Positions 1 to 11,200 of a DNA stretch of 64,000 nucleotides are shown here, piece by piece. Every line of letters starts with the position of its first letter. Positions within the stretch are counted from its first letter, which is position 1. A program made the translations under genes and the position numbers. Location: assembly GCA_010094025.1 (NCBI GenBank), contig ML991771.1, positions 558,001 through 622,000 on the forward strand, given 5' to 3'. This DNA is from Viridothelium virens (taxonomy: Eukaryota; Ascomycota; Dothideomycetes; Trypetheliales; Trypetheliaceae). Under the pieces are notes generated by a model. The model did no database searches. It was given only the letters and a program-made list of their open reading frames with translations, and was not told the DNA's origin.

Positions 1-3000
1 ATCAATCGGCATTGGCTGTCTCCACGTCATGCCGATACCACCCTCCTCAGCCTCCTCTGGTGCCACACTTGAACTACGACTGCTCCTAATAGGCACCTCG
101 AGATCCTCGCTTGCCCCACTATCCACGTAGGCCGTACCGTCTGGATCCGCTTCTCCCTCCTCCATCCTCTGTTTTCCCCTTTTCCTTTCCCTCATAGCCA
201 CATTCACTGCTTCCTCCCTCTGTCTGATAAAGTCCAACTCCTTTTCCACGGCTCTCTGCCGCCGCTCTTCGACCTCTTCTCTCCTAACATCCTTCTTCAG
301 TGCCTCCGATGCCTGTATCAGTCCATCGATACTGATGGCATGATTCGTCATCTGGTGGTTGATATAGTGATATACCCCGGCTGGACTATCACACTCCAGC
401 AACGCACCCTCGTTGAGTTTCAGCAACGCGAGCGCGACCTGAAATAAGAATGTTGAGCCATCGTTAATGCACAGCACGACATCCCAGACACGGAAGAGGG
501 CTTCGGCACTCAGACAATCTGTGAAGACGCTGAGAAACCATTGAAACGATAGTGCCTCAAGCTCGATTCCAAGTTCATCGAGATGACCCGAGAGTTTCGG
601 GAGCAGCTCCGCCACGTACTGCCGCAGCACATGCTGATCCGCGCGAGACGTAAGCAGCGAGTCATCATAGTATCCCCGCGGCAGAATATTCTCGATCATC
701 GAAGCAAGGAGCCAAAACGCATCTTCCGCCGTCGGCATAATCAGCAGCAGACACGCCGCAATCAGATTCATCCCCTGACAATACCCAACCTCAGGATTCC
801 GGCGCGCATACGCCACCAGCACCTCATTGAGCCTGCGCACGCCGGGCCCCCGCCGAAAATAGATATTATCGGTCAGCGTCCTCGTGATATCCATCCCAAT
901 CTGCGCCACCACCCCCCCACCAGCACCACCACTAGCATCGTCCGCCCCCGCCGTCACCAGATCCTCATAGTACCCCGGCACGCGCGCCGCCGATGCCCCC
1001 GCGCACTCCGCCCAGATCTTGGCGCGGTACGCGACGGGGATGCCGCCCAGCACCAGTGCCTTGAACTCCTTCCACTTCGCGCGGCCGACCTTGCCTTTAT
1101 TGCCAAGCCCTGCTACGCCGACGACTTCGCCGTCTGCGAGCGCGGCTTCGGGCATGGAGAGCGTGAGGGGTCGGCCTTCGGTAGTGGTTGTGGACGAGGA
1201 GGCAGCAGCGGCGGCTTCGTTTTCGAGGCGGCGTTCGGCGCGGACTTTGCGCAGGAAGTCGTTCCACCGCACGGTCTTGTCGCGCTGGAGGGAGTCGTGC
1301 ACTTCGGTGAGCTGTTGGAGGAGGGATTTGACGGGGTCGGACTGCTTGTTGAGCGTGTTGAGGGTGTCGATGGGGGTTGCGGTGCCGGAGCCTCCTGCTG
1401 GTGCGGCGAACTCGGCGTTGCTGGAGACGACGCGCGTCTCTGAGGGCTCGGGATTGACGCTTAAGACTGGCATGGAGCCGCGCTTCTCTATAGTCACCTT
1501 GGACGCTCCAGCCAATGTCGGGTCTTCCTCCGCATCAGCTCCGTCAACCGTCGTTATGGGAGCCGGGACAGGAGTATGAGCTAACAGCTCGGTAGGAAAG
1601 CTTGCAAGCTTCAGGTAATCCTGCCACCGCTTTGCCGTCTTCGTCCCTAGGTCCTCTTGATATGATGCTGGAGTGTCCGGTCGAGGACTCGAATCGTCTG
1701 GAGGGAAGATTGCCTCGTCCTCAGCGGCAGCGGTGATGACGTCCCTAGCACTTCCTAAGGACTCAAACCCACTGTTTCTTTTGTCTTTCTGTAGTGCTGC
1801 TGCTGCTTCCGCTTGCCGTTTCTTTCGACGATGATCATATATGAACCCAAAACGATCCGTCAGATATTCGCCACCATCGCTCATGTTGTAGTGCAGCTGC
1901 GCCAATGTTGGCGGACGTGATTCTTCTGGCAAGATCGTGTCCATTTCAACAGGACCAAGGTTTGTGGTATTTTCGAGACTGGATGGACTTACTGGCCCAA
2001 GCGCTGCATTGGTAACTCTCCTGTTCTCGGGCGATCCGACTCTGAAAGTTTTGCTTGGAGCCAAGGTCCCCCTGGTTGTCCCTGATTTTGTAGTCACAGC
2101 CTTTGGTCCTGTTGACTTGTTAGCCGATTTTGAGGTGTTGACTGATGTCCGAGACGCAGAGCGTCCTGCTTGATCACCATTGCCTGTCGGGCGACCTCTT
2201 ATTGTGCTCGTTTTATCGTTCTTGTTGAGACTGGTCCCAGCGAAGATTTTGGTGGCCCAATTCGCCACTGAAGTCGAAGAGCTTCTAGTGCTTATCCCGA
2301 TTTCCGGCTCGCTCGAGTTACGACCGAACATTGCAGTGCTACTGACAGTTCGTAGTAACCCTGGAGAAGGTGGTTCGAAGACAGTTCCATTCAGCACGCT
2401 TCTCCTTGTCTGTGTTAACGTCGAAGCTCTCGACCTTGTTGGTGGTCTTGAATCTTGATCAGTATTAGAGTTGACGCTACCCCTTCTACTGCTGTATTCG
2501 CTTCTTATTGTTCCAGGCCATAGGTACCCTTTCCACCCTTTGTTCGATTCTTTCGTCGTGCTTGGGATAGGATCACGGGACTGACTGTTCCCGCGAAATT
2601 GTTCTGTCTGCTTTTTTGCGCGAATAGTGGCCTCCTGGTCCCCTAAAGTATCGACGTCTTCCGCTTCCTCACTCGCTTCAACATTAACATCTGAAGTCAC
2701 GCTCTCGTGCATTGCCAGGTCCATTCTATCATTCATGCTCGCATGAGCTTGCAAGCCTATGTCTTGACTTCCGTTGCGAGCTCCCTGGCGCTCGGTTCGA
2801 TTTCGTGACTGATCTGTGTGATTGGCCGTGCCTCTTCTTTCTAGCTCCCTCAACCGCTTCTCAATGTCTAGATTTGAGACCTCGCATTCCCTTAGCATCT
2901 TCCGTAGCAGCCGTTCCCGCTCTTCTGCCCGCCGCCGCAACGCTGTCATCTGTGCATCCCTTTGCGCAAGGTCATCTGCAAGCTGGCGCACTATGTTGAT

Positions 3001-3453
3001 GGAGCCATTCTTCGCAATAAGTTGACGGAGCTTGTCATCCTCTGCATGATGAAGGTTTCCAGGGACGCCCGAGGAATCTTTGGGCGTGTCGTCGAACAGT
3101 GCGGCGCGACTAGGCTTGCGAGATGGTGTGGCCACTAGACTTCCAACTAAACTCTGTGTGCTCCTTCTGTGTCTATCCCATTGCTCTTGCTCGGATGTCA
3201 CCGCCGGCCGAGGCGAAGATGTCGGCGAAAGATGACTGGTGACATTTTGGCGGGTTGCAGACGGAGATGTCTCCGGCGACGGGGAAAGCGAGGGGAAAGA
3301 TGTGAGACTCCCGTCTCCGTCGGCGGATGAAGGTTGTAGGGAAGCGCTGGAACCGTGTTTGCGAGGCTTGACGCGTATGGCGCTGGATCGTCGACTAGAT
3401 ACGACGGAGTTGTGGGAGGAGGTACGGCGAAGGTTGTCGGTGTCATGGTCCAT
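1..3453 (-). CDS. TBC-domain Rab GTPase-activating protein (3' end outside window)
   Basis: One open frame of 1151 codons reads without introns from ATG at 3453 to the left edge, so the C-terminus is missing. The first 700 or so residues are Ser/Thr-rich and look disordered, apart from a charged coiled coil at about residues 135-200. The TBC domain covers about residues 800-1060 and has both catalytic fingers: the IxxDxxR-type arginine (MDITR, R858) and the YCQG glutamine (Q893). The alpha-helical C-terminal half follows (LPRGYY, FQWFLSVF, FRVWDVVL), then a basic coiled coil (EALKKDVRREE). TBC proteins speed GTP hydrolysis by Rab GTPases in membrane traffic. The arrangement recalls fungal TBC1D2/GRTP1-like GAPs, but I cannot name the Rab target or a yeast orthologue. 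It is divergent from the Spartan gene across a 549-bp gap. Confidence 0.93.
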   Translation of the reverse strand, partial: MDHDTDNLRRTSSHNSVVSSRRSSAIRVKPRKHGSSASLQPSSADGDGSLTSFPSLSPSPETSPSATRQNVTSHLSPTSSPRPAVTSEQEQWDRHRRSTQSLVGSLVATPSRKPSRAALFDDTPKDSSGVPGNLHHAEDDKLRQLIAKNGSINIVRQLADDLAQRDAQMTALRRRAEERERLLRKMLRECEVSNLDIEKRLRELERRGTANHTDQSRNRTERQGARNGSQDIGLQAHASMNDRMDLAMHESVTSDVNVEASEEAEDVDTLGDQEATIRAKKQTEQFRGNSQSRDPIPSTTKESNKGWKGYLWPGTIRSEYSSRRGSVNSNTDQDSRPPTRSRASTLTQTRRSVLNGTVFEPPSPGLLRTVSSTAMFGRNSSEPEIGISTRSSSTSVANWATKIFAGTSLNKNDKTSTIRGRPTGNGDQAGRSASRTSVNTSKSANKSTGPKAVTTKSGTTRGTLAPSKTFRVGSPENRRVTNAALGPVSPSSLENTTNLGPVEMDTILPEESRPPTLAQLHYNMSDGGEYLTDRFGFIYDHRRKKRQAEAAAALQKDKRNSGFESLGSARDVITAAAEDEAIFPPDDSSPRPDTPASYQEDLGTKTAKRWQDYLKLASFPTELLAHTPVPAPITTVDGADAEEDPTLAGASKVTIEKRGSMPVLSVNPEPSETRVVSSNAEFAAPAGGSGTATPIDTLNTLNKQSDPVKSLLQQLTEVHDSLQRDKTVRWNDFLRKVRAERRLENEAAAAASSSTTTTEGRPLTLSMPEAALADGEVVGVAGLGNKGKVGRAKWKEFKALVLGGIPVAYRAKIWAECAGASAARVPGYYEDLVTAGADDASGGAGGGVVAQIGMDITRTLTDNIYFRRGPGVRRLNEVLVAYARRNPEVGYCQGMNLIAACLLLIMPTAEDAFWLLASMIENILPRGYYDDSLLTSRADQHVLRQYVAELLPKLSGHLDELGIELEALSFQWFLSVFTDCLSAEALFRVWDVVLCINDGSTFLFQVALALLKLNEGALLECDSPAGVYHYINHQMTNHAISIDGLIQASEALKKDVRREEVEERRQRAVEKELDFIRQREEAVNVAMRERKRGKQRMEEGEADPDGTAYVDSGASEDLEVPIRSSRSSSVAPEEAEEGGIGMTWRQPMPID

Positions 3454-4002
3454 TACAGCCAGCACCTGCTGCTGTCTGTCCGAGTTGTAATCATGCGACC
3501 AGGACGCGCAAGGATATAGATAAAGTTTGGAGACTTCTTGCTGGATCAAATATGAGTACAGAGTCCAAATGAACTTTTCCCTGGTAAAAGCGCGTCAGGC
3601 TGTGTTGGCATGCTCGTGTGACGACAGGTTGACACAGCTATGTGGACGGATGACGAAACACCGCGTCGCTCCTGCATCAAATTTCTCAGGGTTTGATGCC
3701 GCATCCCGCGCGAATCAAAAGACCCCAGTAACGATTCCCGATGCTTCTATATAACTGGACTTAAGGACATGCCCGACCCTACTAGGATCTAAGAAGGATC
3801 CAAGTTGGCCGTCTACAGGAGTTCCCTAGCAGAGTAACCCAAGGCCTATCCAAGACGGTCAGCGACAAAGCCTTAGAGGTGGCGGGCCCTCATATTCTCA
3901 AGTATTTCGTGTCCAACGACCATCTTTAAAATGGACGCTACTTGAGTATGCGATGTAAGGATGGCAGCTACCCCTTGCTTGTCCTGAAAGCTCAGGGCGA
4001 TC
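3454..4002. other. Intergenic region between divergent TBC and Spartan genes
   Basis: This 549-bp stretch separates two divergent start codons and should hold both promoters. I see no ORF with family character and no clear TATA box. Short open frames here are not supported. Confidence 0.6.
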
Positions 4003-4986
4003 ATGCCCATCACGGATGAAGAGGCCGCACTGCAAGCGATTTCGACACTTGACCCTCTTTCGAAGGACCAGAGGACAGCCCTTGATAAAGTGAATCATTT
4101 ACTTGATGCGGATCACGGTGACCCACATGTAGACATTCATGAACTCTTCGGTCTGTTCAATACTATTTATTTCCGCAACCTTCTCCTTCCTAGGGTCGAA
4201 GTGTCATGGAGTGGCCGGTTGACCCTCTGTGCCGGAATATGTGAGTTGGTCAAGGATGAGCAAGGCAAATACAGACGCATTCGTCTCAAGCTCTCGGAAG
4301 CCCTTCTTAAATACCGTCCTCAGTCAGATACAGTCAACACTCTTTTGCACGAGGCCATTCATGCGTATTTCTTCATTACAACCTCGTGGCGACATTCTCG
4401 CGACGATGATGGTACAGGTCATGGAAATGGATTCCTACTTCTCGCCGACGCCATCAATAACCATGGCGACTACCTCATCACCGTCTACCACACCTTCCAC
4501 GATGAAGTTGATAGTTATCGTACCCACATCTGGCAATGTGATGGACCTTGCAGCCATCGAGCACCGTACTTTGGCTTGTTGAAAAGGAGCATGAATAGGG
4601 CACCGAGTAAGGCAGATAGCTGGTGGAAACAGCATTTAGAGGAGTGTGGTGGGAACTACACGAAGATAGCCGAGCCCCAATTGACAAAGAAGCAATTGCA
4701 AAGCATGAGTGCCATGGAAAGGGCGGGAAGGCAAAAGAATAAGATCGATTCGTGGATCATGGAGAAGGATGCCGATGGCCATTCCAGGAGTGAACATCAG
4801 CCTAGGCAGGAGGTGAACGAATCATCGCCTAAGAACCAGTCTCTTGGCATCAAGAGACAAATGTCGTTTACAGACGAAACATGCGACCCCTACTCTAAAG
4901 TGATGATTGTTGGCTGCCCAATTTGTGATCAGCGAATGGCCGAAAGAGATATTAACACCCATCTGGATTCGGAGCATCCATCGTAA
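4003..4986 (+). CDS. Spartan/SprT-like DNA-dependent metalloprotease
   Basis: A complete intronless gene of 327 residues. The SprT domain starts near residue 44 and carries the zinc-protease motif HEAIH at 116-120 (E117 catalytic), with a third ligand candidate H140 in GHGNGF. A zinc-ribbon-like segment follows (C179, C183, H211, C215), as in SPRTN proteins. The C-terminus has a small UBZ4-like finger starting CPIC (C305, C308, H320); its last ligand appears to be H325 with HxxxxH spacing instead of the usual HxxxC, which is unusual. SPRTN-type enzymes cleave proteins crosslinked to DNA at replication forks, and the finger binds ubiquitin. At 327 residues it is shorter than human SPRTN and lacks an obvious PIP box. 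The start ATG gives a protein that aligns from the N-terminus with no missing domain. Confidence 0.9.
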   Translation: MPITDEEAALQAISTLDPLSKDQRTALDKVNHLLDADHGDPHVDIHELFGLFNTIYFRNLLLPRVEVSWSGRLTLCAGICELVKDEQGKYRRIRLKLSEALLKYRPQSDTVNTLLHEAIHAYFFITTSWRHSRDDDGTGHGNGFLLLADAINNHGDYLITVYHTFHDEVDSYRTHIWQCDGPCSHRAPYFGLLKRSMNRAPSKADSWWKQHLEECGGNYTKIAEPQLTKKQLQSMSAMERAGRQKNKIDSWIMEKDADGHSRSEHQPRQEVNESSPKNQSLGIKRQMSFTDETCDPYSKVMIVGCPICDQRMAERDINTHLDSEHPS

Positions 4987-5020
4987 GTACCTCGATGATT
5001 CCTACGATGAATTTACCTTT

Positions 5021-5707
5021 TCACGCTGGCCACTGCGGACACGGATCAGTGAAGGGTACGTCAATTAGATCCTTGAAGAACTCCCGTCCAATTACTCTAC
5101 TCTCGAAGTCAAAGATGCTATAGAAGCTTTTGAGGAATTGAGTATCGAGTACTATACAACTATCTTCATCTCGAAATCTGAAATTCTTGGGGAACCAGAG
5201 AATTGTGACGTAGATGGCCGAGCCGAACGAAGGGTATAGCAATTCCACTTCGAAAGTGCACTCGAAAGCGGTGATTATTACTTCATGTCCACGAAGACCG
5301 AAAGTCAGCGCTGGTAGCTCTTGCCTTCGTTCACAAGGGATCATATAGGGGGACGTGATTCGGTCCGGCGGGATTGTCTTGACACCAAGGGTAGCTGTGA
5401 AGTTTCAGATCATTTCCTTAAGAAGGATGATGTATGAGCTTGCTGAAGAGAGCAAGCCGACCGCATTTGCGGCAAAAGACGTAGTGCAGTGGAACAGACT
5501 ATTAAGGATGATATTTTCAGCCGCAATACTCCAGAGCTCTGCAAACATAAGTAATAAGTCGTGCCCAGCGCTATAAATGCATTCATATTCGCAAGTTCGG
5601 ATCTGTACCATGTCCATGTAATGCATAGATTTAGCAGAATAGAAGGACTCTTCCATTGAGTCTACAATACCAGGGGTGGTGTTCAAAATGCACGGCTTTG
5701 CAGTCAT
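5021..5707 (-). pseudogene. Doubtful hypothetical gene, one frame interrupted by a single stop
   Basis: Two open frames (107 and 100 codons) lie in the same reading frame on the minus strand and are separated by only one TGA at 5405-5407. Read across it, the sequence stays protein-like and hydrophobic/aromatic up to the stop at 5021. Two explanations fit: a gene broken by one nonsense change, or an intron covering the TGA (an acceptor-like CACAG lies just after it, but I see no good donor). I do not recognise the product. It is convergent with the Spartan gene, and only 34 bp separate the two stops. Confidence 0.3.
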
Positions 5708-6021
5708 CCGATGTCAAAGGACAAGCGTTCCGGTGAGCAAAAAGCATCACATCTCTATCAAGGCCCGCCACTGGAGGCACTTTGAAATAAACCTCCAAGT
5801 TCCTCCTCTTCGATGCCGATTGGAAGTTGAATCATTACTCAGCTGCGCTCAAACATCCGATACTTTAGAGTAGGTAATTTGACCCCACGTACGTCATTCA
5901 AGATTTCCGTTTACTCTACGGAAGCTAACCTCGCGTTTCATGAGAGCCAGAGTATTCATTTCGCGACTTGAACGCCTCAAACACAACATCCGCAAAACCC
6001 AGAAAGAAGAACACCGGCAAG

Positions 6022-7347
6022 ATGATGAACTGGGCGAAACAACAGTATGAATTTCAGCAGAAACTCGAGGTCTCCTCTCACAATGATCCAGGCTCGCGAA
6101 CGTGGTGGGCACCGAAGAGCCTATTTACGGTCCATCAGCCATACAAGCTGTCACGGAGCAAGCAAAAGAAGTCCCGTATACGGAAATGACAAAAGAGGAT
6201 CTAAGATGGACGATCATGGACTCTACCAACGTCGAGACCCATACTTTCTACTTCATGTCACAACAGGGTCATATCGGAATGGCCCAAGTCATATACAGCA
6301 ATGTAGGGTGAGATAGGCTCTGAACTTCTTTACATTGCGAACCCTGACCCAAAAATCAGAGGCATCCGAACTACCGCCCAGTTCAACAGCAAGATCTTTT
6401 ACCCAGACCAGAAGCTGCCGAACCTGTGGTGCTGCGATCCTGCCGAGGGTTGGGCATTTGATGAAGAGAAATTCACTTTTCAGGCAGACAACTGCGGCAT
6501 AGAACTCTCTGAAGACGGAAATTCCTACCGAATCACCTCGTCTACAAATCCGGATTGCGTGGTGGATATCACGGTTACACGGAACGCGCCCGGCTTTGTA
6601 GTTGGCAAGAATGGGACAAGCTTTTTCGGACCAGATTCAAAGAATCCCTGGGGCAGCATGAAACATGCCTTCTGGCCACGATGCAAAGTTGAGGGTAGCA
6701 TGGTAACAAAGGATGGGGAGGTAGACTTTACAGGCAACACCGGCTTCTTTGCCCACGCCTTGCAGGGAATGAAACCTCATCACGCTGGTACATAACTCTG
6801 CAAGATGGTCCCTTCCCCAAGCGACTAAGCTGACATGTATAGCCTCTCGATGGAATTTTGTCAATTTTCAGAGCCCGACATACTCCGCGGTCATGATGGA
6901 ATATACCACTCCTCCCTCCTACGGTTCGACGGTAGTCAACGTGGGGGGCATTGTCACCGACGGAAAAATATTGTATGCAGGTGCCACAAACAGTGCAAAA
7001 CACACCGCAATCAAGGGCGATCCCGACAGCGGGTGGCCAGAGCCTGGATCGGCGTGCTTCGAATGGAAGGGCAGTGGATTTGACGCGGAGCTCACTGGAA
7101 GTCTTGGAGAGCGTCTGGATAGAATAGACGTCATGGGTGAAGTCCCAAGGTTTGTCAAACAATTTGTTGCTGGTGCGGTAGGCATGAAGCCATATATCTT
7201 CCAGGTGCGTAGCTACGCTTTTTGCACGACTTTTCTCAGACTAACACCGCATAGTATGCGCCTCGCTTGACACTAAAGATCACTGAAAATGGCCAGCAGA
7301 AGGAAGAGGAAGGCCGGGCCTTTTCTGAAGCCACCTTCATCTCGTAG
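6022..7347 (+). CDS. svf1: Svf1-like survival factor (ceramide-binding, lipocalin-like)
   Basis: Five exons, by splice signals and family match: 6022-6044, 6092-6307, 6360-6787, 6843-7204, 7255-7347, giving 373 residues, the usual Svf1 length. Introns are 47-55 bp, three with CTRAY-like branch sites. The N-terminus (MMNWAKQQ joined to [15 protein letters not shown]) matches the amphipathic start of the family, and internal signatures include [34 protein letters not shown] and [16 protein letters not shown]. Yeast Svf1 supports survival under oxidative and cold stress and is reported to carry ceramides between ER and Golgi, its N-terminal helix binding membranes. The first exon carries only 23 coding nucleotides, so simple ORF searches miss the true start. 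Confidence 0.93.
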
Positions 7348-8284
7348 TTCACGGAGCCACACGGAAGTCGTCTTGGTCTTGATCTGTGGCCTATACTGGC
7401 ACGTGGGCTGGCCCACAACAGCTGATACAATAGAATACCCATGTAATATTACACGCAGATCCCACTACTCAATTTGGGGATTAGGTATAATGCACAAGCT
7501 CCATAGAATTATGCAAGAGTCGAGCATCCATGAACATCTGCCTTTCCTACAATTGCAAGCTTATCAAATTAAGTGGCGAAGGCCTCATCTCTGGAAATGA
7601 TCGGTCTGCATGGTACAAGGCTTCACAAATGTCGCTGATGTGACGGCTGAGTGAACAAGAAGTGAAGAGACACGGTGCCTGGCTGTTCAAAGCCAGTGGA
7701 GAGATCGTCATTTGGAGGAGCAAGCTGGTATATGGGGACCGTGGGAAAGCCATCTGCGATGGTCTGCGTCTTTGGGACTTGATATAGATTCAACAATGCT
7801 CTTGAGGCGGGCTGACAATCTAGACTTGAAGTTGAGGAACGTCATCAATATTGTCCAACCCTATATTAAAGCTCGTGTACTTGCAAGAAATATGATACTG
7901 GCGTGCATTACGTATCTAATGTAGCCCGTGGTTTGAACGCAGTTGAGGAATTGAAATATATATATATATACGCTGATGTACAATCTGTGCAAATCTCCAT
8001 AGAGGCAACCGGCAACAAAAGGAAGCAATCTTGGGTATAGTGTGTGTCAAACCACCTCGACGCCTTGGCCATTGCTATGCACGCTGAAGCCAAATTCAAA
8101 TTCACGAAACAGATCCGCCGCAAGACGCCCGCCTGAACGACGTGGTCAAGGCGTGAAACCACCGACAGCCAACTAAAAGGACATAAGAAATCTGGAATGA
8201 TGGCCTGTCTCATCTCCTCTCTCCTTTCCCATCTGTATGAGAAACTTCTTCACCTCTGTTTATCCCGTTTTCGTCCTTGTCATG
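7348..8284. other. Intergenic region between convergent svf1 and dynein genes
   Basis: This 937-bp stretch lies between two convergent stop codons and should hold both 3' ends. No ORF here has family character. A short AT dinucleotide run is the only repeat seen. Confidence 0.6.
7956..7970. repeat. (AT)n simple repeat
   Basis: An uninterrupted AT dinucleotide run of 15 bp in the 3' intergenic space between svf1 and the dynein gene. Confidence 0.9.
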
Positions 8285-11200
8285 TCAAGCATCGACATTC
8301 AGCTGCTCCCCTTCATCTAGCATGTCCACCACCATTTTCAACTTTCCGAGCATCTCCTTCGCCTGCCCCACCAGCAACACCTTCTCCGCATTCGCCGGCA
8401 AACCCAGATATGTCGGAGGCTCCCGCTCTGGTAGACCATTGAGCCACTCCATGAACGCAGTCCAAGTCGTGCCACTCGGCATTACCAACTTACTCTCGCC
8501 CTCACCGCTGACTCTCTGTACAAGGTCGTGGTCGGCATCAAAGGCATCTGGTGTGAGGACTTGCTTAACGAGGGTGGTGAGAGCCGCAAAGTCATCTGCA
8601 TCATCGATTTTGCCGCCATACATTTCGGTAATGAGGGTCGTAAGGAGAGACCAAGGGATGGCACGGGGGGCAAGATTCGTGCGAGATTGCGCTGCGGCTT
8701 CGAGCCAGTGGTCGACGATGAAAGCGCTGCATTCGAACTATTGCGGAAAGAGGATTAGCATCGTCGGTCTTAAGTATGATGTAGGAGAAAAGAGGCGAGG
8801 TGTACTTACATCAGCATCATTGAACTCCCATCCCTTCTTCCACCCGAGTTTTGGCACATAGCGAAGCCGCTCCTGGATGACAGCGTGCAAGAACGAAAGC
8901 AACAAATACACGCGTGCGCGCTCCACCGGCGCCTTAGACGCCCTAGTCGACGACAGCCCAAACGAGTCGCGCATATTCGCTTTGATACCGACCGGCTGTT
9001 CGAACATCAGCACCCGAGAGGCGCGCAGCAGATTAACCGGAATCTTCGGGCTGGTCTCCATCGACAAGAAGAGGCGGAAATCCGGATGCGGCTTGAGCGA
9101 ATCGATGCGCTTCTCCAGGCTCTGCAACCAGCTAGGCGTGAGGTGCACGTTCTTGACGAGCACCCAGGACCCGTTGGCGGCGGCGTTGCTGACGGCGGAG
9201 TCGGCGCTGGCGAGCCCTTCGTTGGAGCCCATGGCGATGTTGGTGCACTTTGCGCCTGCAGTCTCGACCAGGTTGTCGACTTTGTAGCTGGCGTCGAAGC
9301 CTGGGCTGGAGGTGAGGGCCAAAGGCATGCCGGCGGGGAGTTCGTTGACGATGCGGCCGAGGTCGCTGTCGCTGTCGAGGAGACCTTTTCCGAAGACTTC
9401 AGTAACAAAGTGTTCGGTTGCTGGAATGAGCCGGTCAACGCGGAAAAGTTTGACGAGCAGGAGATCGCGGAGTTGCCAGTCGAGGGGTTCAATGACGTTC
9501 TTCCAGGCTGTTGGCATGTGAACCTCTGCCACTTCTTCGCTCAAGAAGGCACTCCATTCAGGAGCCGAAGATTCCTTTAGACCGTCCTTGAGAGCAGGAT
9601 GTTTGCCTGCACGAGCCATGACCTCGTCTTTACGAGTCTGCTCAGTTGAGACGTCGACGCCTTCGAGATCTTTATCAAGGATATTGTCGATAAGTGTCTT
9701 GTTCATCTTATAAGGCGAAGCCTGAGCAAGCAGCATTGCAAGGACGATACGATCCTTCTGCAGGAGCGAGAGACACGTCTTCTGGTACGCGCTTACAAAT
9801 AGCGCTTTTAGGATGGCGTCAATTCGTGCGCGATGGTCTGTCTCCTGAAGTGATTCTTTGCTCTGTCGCAGAATACCATTGAAAATATCGAGGAAGTACT
9901 GTAGTGAGAATTGGTAGAAGTGGTTCATGTAATGCAGTTTCTCCAGTGTCGAGAAGATTGCGGAACAAGAGCGCGCAACGACATCGTAGTCTTTGGTGAT
10001 TCGTTCAACCTCTGCCATGACGCCTTCCGTGTCCGAAACCTTTACAGCAATTTCTGCGGCCTCTTTTTTGAGTGTCTCAAGAGTCTCGATGACGTGGTCG
10101 TCGTCCAAAATATTACCCTGAGATTGGTTGAGAGCCTCAAGCAGACGCTTCTCAAGACGACGGAGATGGACACTGAATTCACCTTGCATCTTCATCAGGT
10201 TCGACCGGCGCTCGTCCACATCTGGTCGTTCGGATTTCAGAACTTCGTTGAGCGATTGAGTCTGCAAGCTGCTCTGAGTCACGGTGAAGTTGACGAATGT
10301 TGTCCTGCTGCAGACATCTGGGGCAAATGTGGCGGAGGGATCGCGAGTCATGAGGAAAACTTTGAATGAAGGGGAGAAGTCAATTTCCTGTTTGCCAAGC
10401 TGGATAAGTACACGGCCACCGGTTTTCTGGTACTCCTTATTGAGGACATGAGTGAGAATTGGATCGAGGTATTCCGCGTCTTGAATTAGGATTGGATTTC
10501 CGAACCGAAGACAACTTTCAAGCTGTTTGGTAAATGAACTGTCAAGAAAGCTTGTGACAGTCAGTCGGCGATCGCTGCACTCCTTTTGTATGTATTCAAT
10601 GACGCGTCCAGAAGGATCGATGATGAGCGGATAGCGGTTAAACCGCTTAAGGATGATGGCATTTTCGGTACAGAGGTCGTCCACTGGCAATCCGTTCTCT
10701 TGCCATCTGAATTTTTCATCGGCTGTCGAGAGGTACTCTGTGATTGGATTGTGCTGCTTGTACCTAACGTTCGAAAGCGATAAATGGTGGAGCCAATCCT
10801 CCATCATCGTCTTACGGTATTGCTGGTCGAAGAAGCCATTGTATGCGATAAAGCCTGCCGCAACCAAAACATCACCCACAATGGTGTCGATTTGTGCTTC
10901 AAAGGAGGTACTGCCTTGTTCCCACCTCCCACGCTCTGATGAAAGACTGTCAAGTAATCGAACCGATCTATCGACCTTGTTTTGTACGCGGGTCATCTCC
11001 GTTCGGATGGATTGAGTTTGGCTAATGAGCGCAGCATATTCCTCTTTGTATACGGCGATCTTCTCTTCAAGTTGCTTAATGGTATTCTCCGTCGCCTGGG
11101 CCTCTGCCCTAGTCTGAAGGGCTGCTTCTTCGAGCTGTGCAACTTCATCGCGTAGAGGGCCAACGCGGTCGAGGATTTCGGAGTAGTTGACTTGAGCTTC

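Noticed and set aside
583-1579. Two long plus-strand ORFs (286 and 186 codons)
   Set aside because: They lie opposite the TBC domain, whose motifs are unmistakable on the minus strand; they are shadow frames in GC-rich coding DNA.
8877-9580. Plus-strand ORFs of 136-231 codons opposite the dynein C-terminus
   Set aside because: Antisense frames over conserved dynein sequence with no domain of their own.
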